A stretch of DNA of 64,000 nt. Origin: 'Nostoc azollae' 0708 (lineage in GTDB: Bacteria; Cyanobacteriota; Cyanobacteriia; Cyanobacteriales; Nostocaceae). This document shows positions 58,803-64,000 of the stretch, in pieces (within the stretch, counting starts at the first letter, position 1; every line of letters begins with the position of its first letter). Position numbers and translations under genes: made by a program. The stretch spans positions 3,166,001 to 3,230,000 of the forward strand of contig NC_014248.1 of the NCBI RefSeq assembly GCF_000196515.1, read 5' to 3'. Below the pieces are notes generated by a model, which saw only the letters and a program-made list of their open reading frames with translations, was not told the origin of the DNA and ran no database searches.

Positions 58803-59810
58803 TTATTCTTTATTACTACGGACAATTTGGTTAGATATTGGCTGAGATTCTGCAATTTTCAATTCTGGATAAGCCATGATTTCAAAAGCAGAAATAGTCA
58901 CTAATGCTAAAAAAGGAACGACTGTTTGAATAGCGGAAACTGGCCATCTTCTCAAAGCACCTAAGAAAACTCTCAAGTTAATTTCTCGGAAATTATGCAG
59001 CATCATTTTTCCAGAAAATTGCTTGGAATATCCGTTCTCTTGCAGCTTTAAAATTACTTCTGGGATGTGTTTATATTGCATTAATAGCGCAGATTTTGGC
59101 TCTTCTTGCCAATAACTTACACCAATAATACATTCCAGATAGGTATCTTTAGTGACAATTATTTTGCCATTAGCAGCACAATAACCCGCTAAATATGCTA
59201 AAGATATCCAGTTATTGATAGCATTTGGCCAAATTTGTAGAGCGCGTTTAACTAAGTCAGTACGATATATTGTAGCAGTGAGAAAAATGACTGCTCCCAC
59301 ACTTTTAGTAAAACAATATTCAAAGATTGCTTTACCATCACCCTCACCATTTTCAGTATCAGCATCAAACCAGCAATTACCACAAATTGTCGGTGGATGA
59401 ACTGCTTCACCAGTTATTTTATTTTTACCAGAGAAATTGAGGAAAACCAATGATAAATCCTCAATTCTTTTTATTTTCTCTATTACATAACTTACTGCTC
59501 TTTCTTGAATGGGATCATCATCGCCAATTGTCCAAACATATTTTGTATTTGCCGAACTTAAGCAATAAATAATATTTCTCATTACGCCTAAGTTTTCACT
59601 ATTTCGATTAGATATAAAAGTGATATTATTAAGAGTATATTGCCATTTCTGGATAATTTCTTGAGTGTTGTCAGTCGAACAATTATCAGAAACTAATATC
59701 TCACATTCACATTCATAGCCTTTGATAGCTTTAGAAAGCCACTCTAATTGTCGCTCAAGTGAATTTGCCCGATTATAAGTAGGAATAGCAATGGTCAATA
59801 ATTTATTCAT
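58803..59810 (-). CDS. GT2-family glycosyltransferase
   Basis: A 335-residue GT-A enzyme. It starts MNKLLTIAIPTYNRANSLERQ and has ILVSDNCSTDNTQEIIQ and the metal motif VWTIGDDDPIQERA near residue 95. A CCW-type stretch follows (ICGNCWFDADTENGEGD), then a C-terminal hydrophobic part (VSAIQTVVPFLALVTISAF), perhaps a membrane anchor. It is a close paralogue of the dead gene at 59943-60842. Confidence 0.9.
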   Translation of the reverse strand: MNKLLTIAIPTYNRANSLERQLEWLSKAIKGYECECEILVSDNCSTDNTQEIIQKWQYTLNNITFISNRNSENLGVMRNIIYCLSSANTKYVWTIGDDDPIQERAVSYVIEKIKRIEDLSLVFLNFSGKNKITGEAVHPPTICGNCWFDADTENGEGDGKAIFEYCFTKSVGAVIFLTATIYRTDLVKRALQIWPNAINNWISLAYLAGYCAANGKIIVTKDTYLECIIGVSYWQEEPKSALLMQYKHIPEVILKLQENGYSKQFSGKMMLHNFREINLRVFLGALRRWPVSAIQTVVPFLALVTISAFEIMAYPELKIAESQPISNQIVRSNKE

Positions 59811-59942
59811 GGGTGATTAGATCAATTGTCAATATCTTAAATTTACTATTTGTTTGAATTCTCATCCTATTTATTGGTTATTGTACTGAAATGTTTATTG
59901 GTTATTTTACTGAATGATTAAGAAGTCTCCAACGACATATAC

Positions 59943-60842
59943 CTACTGAACTTCAGTAGAGTATGATAGACAATATTTATTGTCGTCAAAATCCATCTTC
60001 TCACGGCACCTAAAACTACCCTCAAATCGTTTTCTGCAAAGTGATCGATAATTAATTTGTAGCAAAATAAATATTTCTCTATAGCCTATTTCTATGAGTT
60101 TTACATACATCATGGTTAAGTCTAAATAATACATCCTCAACCGTAGTTTTTCCCCAGGTGCAGAATTGATGCCGCAAGCATTTTCTAAATAAACATCTGT
60201 GGTAATTTTTACACTTCCCTGATCAGCAGAAAATGCATTTCAATAGGCCTGAGATTCTCTGTTATTTACACTAGAGATCTATGATCTTAACGCCTATTGA
60301 ACTGCTTGTGTTTTGTATACTTGAGCAGTCATAAAACCCAGACTACCAAAGTTCTAATGTAAATAATTTTCAATCAGAGGTTTACAACCAGATACAGTTT
60401 CTTCATCTTTAACAGTGAAGCAGTGTTCATGAGCTAGTTTACCACTTCCTAAATAAAGCCAGGAGAAATCCAAAATTAATAATGCTAATTCTGGATGAGT
60501 TTTCAGGTTGTTGATTACATATCCTAAAGTCCTTATTTGAATCCGAGCGTCATCACTAATTACCCAAACATATTCAGTTCTAGCAGATTTAAAGCAATGA
60601 GCTATATTAGCCATTACACCAATATTACTTATACCTTTATTCGTTATAAATGAAGTCTGATTAAATATTGTCTGCCATTTATTAATGATTTCTTGAGTGT
60701 TATATGTGGAAGAATTATCAGAAATATTTATTTCACATTGAGGTTTAAAACCCTTAATAGCTTTTGCTAACCAAGAGAGTTGTTGCTCTAAAAAGGTGGC
60801 GCGATTGAATCTAGGAATACCAACTGTAAGTAATTTATTCAT
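59943..60842 (-). pseudogene. Decayed duplicate of the GT2 glycosyltransferase
   Basis: From the ATG at 60842 the frame gives MNKLLTVGIPRFNRATFLEQ and runs parallel to the gene at 58803 through INISDNSSTYNTQEIINKW and VWVISDDARIQIRTL, so the third Asp of DDD is Ala here. It stops at 60354 after KPLIENYLH. Later pieces (NFGSLGFMTAQVYKTQAVQ, VKITTDVYLENACGINS, LRLRMYYLDLTMM) continue with stops to about 59943. A tandem duplication followed by decay of one copy explains the pair. Confidence 0.85.
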
Positions 60843-60880
60843 ATTTGATGCTGCTGGATTTCATAGGCGAACTTGAGAAA

Positions 60881-61005
60881 ACTAGTAACGCTGTGAATTC
60901 AAAATGCTTCTTTCAGAAGAGCTACGCTAACAAAACTCAAAATGTATACGTCGTTAGTTTTCAGAGATTTGGAATCGTTGCTTTATTTACGCCGTACTCC
61001 ACTAG
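60881..61005 (+). repeat. MITE-like repeat, copy D (shorter)
   Basis: ACTAGTAACGCTGTGAATTC to ACGCCGTACTCCACTAG, with GAAGAGCTACGCTAACAAAA and AGAGATTTGGAATCGTTG. About 30 bp of the middle found in the other copies is missing. Confidence 0.82.
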
Positions 61006-61050
61006 CTTGTAAATGATGGCTTTCCGAACCAAATTTTTCGACTCAGAAAC

Positions 61051-62094
61051 TTAAACTACTACATTATCGCATTTAGCCCAGAAGAAATTTTGATCAATTT
61101 GTTGAGTGCGAATCAGATACTCTAGCTGCTTTAATCTTGTGAATCCTCTAAACAAGAAAGTATCTTCAGTCATGTCAATTTGACTGAATAAATCAAATAG
61201 TTGTTTAGCGCCAGTTTGAGCATTCCATTCACACTTAAATCCGGGTAGGACTGTGTTGATTTTCTCGAAAGATACTCGATAGCTACGATTGTCTGAACCG
61301 TTATTACCAAAGGTTAATTTACAACTAGGGAAAGTATCAGCAATGATTTCGGCGATTTCTTTAACGCGATAGTTATTCGCTGTATCTCCAACGTTAAAAA
61401 CTTGATTGTGGACAATATCTCTTGGTGCTTCCAAGGCACAAATAATAGCTTGACAAATATCTAAAGCATGAACTAATGGCCGCCAAGGAGTACCATCACT
61501 GGTCATTTTAATTTCTTTGGTAGTCCATGCTAAACCAGATAGATTGTTTAAAACAATGTCAAATCGCATTCTTGGAGAAGCACCAAAAGCGGTAGCATTT
61601 CGCATAAATGTAGGAGAGAAATCATCATCAGCTAATGGTTTAATATCTCTCTCTACTAATGTTTTGCATTCTGCGTAAGCTGTTTGCGGATTAACAGGTG
61701 ATTCTTCTGTGACATCACCTTCACTGGCAACACCATAAACACTGCAAGAAGACATATAAAGAAAGCGACGTACCCCCATTCTTTTCGCTAAGTTAGCTAG
61801 ATGAACAGAACCTAAATGATTAATTTCATAGGTAATGTGAGGTGCTAATTGTCCAGCGGGATCATTAGAAAGTTCCGCCATATGAACTATTGCATCCACA
61901 CCTTCTAAATCTTCAGGAATAATATTGCGAATATCTTTGTTGAGGGTTTTAGCTGTGATGTTAGTTCCGTTATATAGCCAACCAACTTTATAAAAACCTG
62001 TGTCTAGTCCGCTCACTTCGTGACCTTTAGCAATTAATAAAGAAGGTAGTAAAGAACCGAGATATCCTTCTGTTCCTGTGACTAATATTTTCAT
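61051..62094 (-). CDS. NAD-dependent epimerase/dehydratase (extended SDR)
   Basis: A 347-residue nucleotide-sugar enzyme. It has the NAD motif MKILVTGTEGYLGSLL (GxxGxxG), VDAIVHMAELSNDP, the catalytic SSCSVYG and YAECK (Tyr-x3-Lys), and the substrate-loop GTPWRPLVHALDICQAI. Relatives convert 4-keto sugars or epimerise hexoses in surface-glycan clusters. The last 50 residues (FSQIDMTEDTFLFRGFTRLKQ) fit the family. It lies 134 bp after the LhgO-like gene in the same direction. The specific product cannot be stated. Confidence 0.88.
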   Translation of the reverse strand: MKILVTGTEGYLGSLLPSLLIAKGHEVSGLDTGFYKVGWLYNGTNITAKTLNKDIRNIIPEDLEGVDAIVHMAELSNDPAGQLAPHITYEINHLGSVHLANLAKRMGVRRFLYMSSCSVYGVASEGDVTEESPVNPQTAYAECKTLVERDIKPLADDDFSPTFMRNATAFGASPRMRFDIVLNNLSGLAWTTKEIKMTSDGTPWRPLVHALDICQAIICALEAPRDIVHNQVFNVGDTANNYRVKEIAEIIADTFPSCKLTFGNNGSDNRSYRVSFEKINTVLPGFKCEWNAQTGAKQLFDLFSQIDMTEDTFLFRGFTRLKQLEYLIRTQQIDQNFFWAKCDNVVV

Positions 62095-62228
62095 GATTTT
62101 TAAATATCTTGAGGTATGGAGTTACTTTTGGTTTCAGATGTAGAGCATGACTAATTAACCGCAAATTAACATAGATTAATACGGATGAAATTTTCCACAA
62201 ATTCCCATTCTAAATTTGGTTTAGGCTA

Positions 62229-63452
62229 CTAAGCTTTGTAAATGAGACTGTTCCGATGTAAATGAGACTGTTGCGATATTTGAGTGACAATCGCTTTACC
62301 AATTTCTAGAGAAGATGTAGCTGCGGGAGAGGGTGCATTGCAAACATGAATGGAGTTATCACCTTGGATGATTAAAAAATCGTCTACTAATGAGCCATTA
62401 TTCATTAATGCTTGGGCGCGAACTCCTCCATGGGTTGGGACTAAATCTTCTGCTTGAACTTCGGGAATTAGTTTTTGCAAACTTCTCACAAAGGCGGCTT
62501 TACTAAAGGAACGAATAATTTCTTGAATGCCTTCGTCAGCGTGTTTGGCGGCTAGTTTCCAGAATCCCGGATAGGTGATTACTTCGGCAAAATCTCTCAG
62601 GTCAAAATCGGTTTTCTTATAACCTTCGCGTTTGAGACTGAGAACTGCATTTGGCCCTGCGTGAACGCTATTGTCAATCATGCGCGTGAAGTGAACACCC
62701 AAAAAGGGAAAGTCCGGGTTAGGAACTGGGTAAATCAAGGTTTTGACGAGATAGCATTTTGCGGGTGTGAGTTCGTAGTATTCACCACGGAACGGGACGA
62801 TTTTTGCTTGGGGATTTACTTTACCTAATTTTGCAATGCGATCACTATGCAATCCGGCACAATTGATCACAAATTTAGTTTCAAAATTACCCTTGCTGGT
62901 ATCAATTACTTGGTTTTTACCTCTTTGGAAGATTTGGTTAACTTTGGTATTGAGGCATAAATCTCCCCCTTGTTTTTGAATAACTTCAGCGTATTTTAAA
63001 CAAACTTGTTTGTAATTAACAATGCCTGTAGATAATACGCGAATTCCACCTACACAACTAACATGAGGCTCAATCTCTTTAACTTCTTCGGGACTAATTC
63101 TTTGCAGTGCTATGCCGTTATCTAAACCTCGTTTGTAGAGGTTCTCTAAACGTGGGAGTTCTTGTGATTCTGTGGCTACAATCACTTTACCACAAAGGTC
63201 ATGCTCAATATCATGCTTTTGGCAGAATTCAACCATTGAACGACTGCCTTCACGGCAAAATTGAGCTTTAAAGGTGCCTGGTTTGTAGTAAATTCCCGAA
63301 TGAATTACGCCGCTATTATTACCTGTTTGGTGAAATGCCCATTGACTTTCTTTTTCTAAGACTAAAATCTTGGCATGGGGATAGCGATCGCCTAAAGCCA
63401 TAGCTGTAGAAAGTCCAACTATCCCCCCACCAATAATCGTAAAATCATACAT
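62229..63452 (-). CDS. lhgO: L-2-hydroxyglutarate oxidase-like FAD enzyme
   Basis: Oxidises L-2-hydroxyglutarate or a similar 2-hydroxyacid with FAD. The 407-residue protein starts MYDFTIIGGGIVGLSTAMALG (FAD GxGxxG) and has KESQWAFHQTGNNSGVIHSGIYY, a FRGEYYEL block, and LVPTHGGVRAQAL near residue 360. Just before the stop it contains a 20-bp near-perfect tandem duplication (62237-62276) that changes the reading frame and lengthens the C-terminus to LHRNSLIYKA. The rest is intact. In a polysaccharide island its job is unclear, as it may act on a keto-sugar by-product. Confidence 0.85.
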   Translation of the reverse strand: MYDFTIIGGGIVGLSTAMALGDRYPHAKILVLEKESQWAFHQTGNNSGVIHSGIYYKPGTFKAQFCREGSRSMVEFCQKHDIEHDLCGKVIVATESQELPRLENLYKRGLDNGIALQRISPEEVKEIEPHVSCVGGIRVLSTGIVNYKQVCLKYAEVIQKQGGDLCLNTKVNQIFQRGKNQVIDTSKGNFETKFVINCAGLHSDRIAKLGKVNPQAKIVPFRGEYYELTPAKCYLVKTLIYPVPNPDFPFLGVHFTRMIDNSVHAGPNAVLSLKREGYKKTDFDLRDFAEVITYPGFWKLAAKHADEGIQEIIRSFSKAAFVRSLQKLIPEVQAEDLVPTHGGVRAQALMNNGSLVDDFLIIQGDNSIHVCNAPSPAATSSLEIGKAIVTQISQQSHLHRNSLIYKA

Positions 63453-63629
63453 TAGTAATTTTTCCCCAATCGAAAATCTAAGTTCTAAAATCTACTATTG
63501 TCAGCACTTATGCAACTCATATATTAGTATGGTGTATCAGATGTTGAGAATCTGTTGATATTAGCCAATATATCACGGCTGAATCACCCTAGGACTTTAG
63601 TGTGAAACTTCGAGAAATCCTAATTTTTA

Positions 63630-64000
63630 TTACCACACTTTCCAAGGCGCTTCATCATTTTCCCATAGCCCTTCTAAGTATTGTTTATCTCTTAAAGTAT
63701 CCATTGGTTGCCAAAACCCATTATGTCTAAAAGCTGAAAGTTGTTCCATATCAGCTAATTTTTCCAATGGCTCTTGTTCCCAAACGGTAGATTCATCAGT
63801 AATGAAGTTAATTACTTCAGGTTCAAGCACAAAATAACCGCCATTAATCCACGCACCGTCGCCTTCCGGTTTTTCTCTAAAACTAGTAATTCTAGTTTGC
63901 TCTTGTCCTAGGGAAATTGCACCAAACCTTCCTACTGGTTGGACTGCGCTTAATGTTGCTAACGTTTTTTGTTCTTTATGAAACTTTATGAGTTCAGTGA
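63630..64000 (-). CDS. rfbF: Glucose-1-phosphate cytidylyltransferase, 3' part (5' end outside window)
   Basis: The frame is open at the window's right edge (first codons read ELIKFHKEQKTLATLSAV) and ends at 63630; the GTG at 63830 is internal. The blocks VQPVGRFGAISL, FREKPEGDGAWINGGYFV and FRHNGFWQPMDTLRDKQYLEGLW are diagnostic of RfbF-type nucleotidyltransferases, which make CDP-glucose from CTP and glucose-1-phosphate. It would start a deoxy-sugar branch used by the following epimerase genes. The last residues APWKVW are the family's usual end. Confidence 0.93.
   Translation of the reverse strand, partial: TELIKFHKEQKTLATLSAVQPVGRFGAISLGQEQTRITSFREKPEGDGAWINGGYFVLEPEVINFITDESTVWEQEPLEKLADMEQLSAFRHNGFWQPMDTLRDKQYLEGLWENDEAPWKVW

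Noticed and set aside
1-64000. CRISPR arrays, tRNA or rRNA genes, prophage
   Set aside because: No evenly spaced direct repeats, no cloverleaf with a GGTTCGAATCC-type arm, and no phage structural genes were seen by eye; a covariance search was not possible.

Overview
The window reads as the chromosome of a heterocyst-forming cyanobacterium of the Nostoc/Anabaena group that is losing genes. The evidence is low GC, several HIP1 octamers (GCGATCGC, for example at 23009, 23613, 36067, 38558, 43512, 56774 and 63384), gene families with close relatives in Nostocales, and a gene cluster on the minus strand whose content and order match the heterocyst envelope polysaccharide (HEP) island of Anabaena PCC 7120. 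The number of dead genes and insertion sequences suggests a genome such as that of the symbiont 'Nostoc azollae'. That assignment is inference; no sequence comparison was run.

Region 1 (1-21 kb) is mostly a graveyard. After the 3' end of a kinase/formylglycine-generating-enzyme-like gene come decayed transposons of the IS1634, IS4, IS701, IS66, IS5 and ISKra4 types. Between them lie decayed small genes: VanZ-like, Uma2, two HicB-like, HicA, DUF2281/MazF. The only clearly intact housekeeping gene is alaS (11872-14514, minus). Between 16.3 and 20.9 kb the insertion sequences are nested: an IS5-type transposase is split by an ISKra4-type transposase, which is itself split by an IS701-type element, with further IS701 copies alongside.

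Region 2 (21-28.4 kb, minus strand) is a respiratory operon: two DUF2231 membrane genes, subunits II, I and III of an alternative terminal oxidase (ARTO/cox3 type; subunit II lacks the CuA cysteines), a small membrane protein and a type II NADH dehydrogenase. One DUF2231 gene, subunit II and subunit I carry in-frame stops, so the oxidase looks dead while ctaE and the dehydrogenase remain open. The two stops in subunit I lie inside a perfect 13-bp palindrome that may be a template-switch mutation. A metalloprotease-like gene at 21.1-21.8 kb is frameshifted and has lost a zinc-binding His.

Region 3 (28.3-31.6 kb) holds little coding sequence, one IS5-type element that seems intact and probably uses programmed -1 frameshifting, an IS701 fragment and a copy of a short repeat with inverted ends.

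Region 4 (31.6-64 kb) is well preserved and devoted to polysaccharides. It has two GT4 glycosyltransferases, a secreted beta-propeller protein, a PIG-L deacetylase and a further GT4. Then, from 64 kb back to 40.9 kb on the minus strand, comes the HEP-like island: nucleotide-sugar genes (rfbF, an epimerase, rfbC, a Rossmann/SAF oxidoreductase), a putative 2OG oxygenase, LhgO, several GT2 and GT4 transferases, a Wzc-like chain-length/tyrosine kinase protein, a priming sugar transferase (HepC-like), an ABC exporter (HepA-like) and a Wzy/O-antigen-ligase-like membrane protein. Together these would make, assemble, export and polymerise the heterocyst envelope polysaccharide. Three of the four copies of a roughly 125-160 bp repeat lie between genes of this island.
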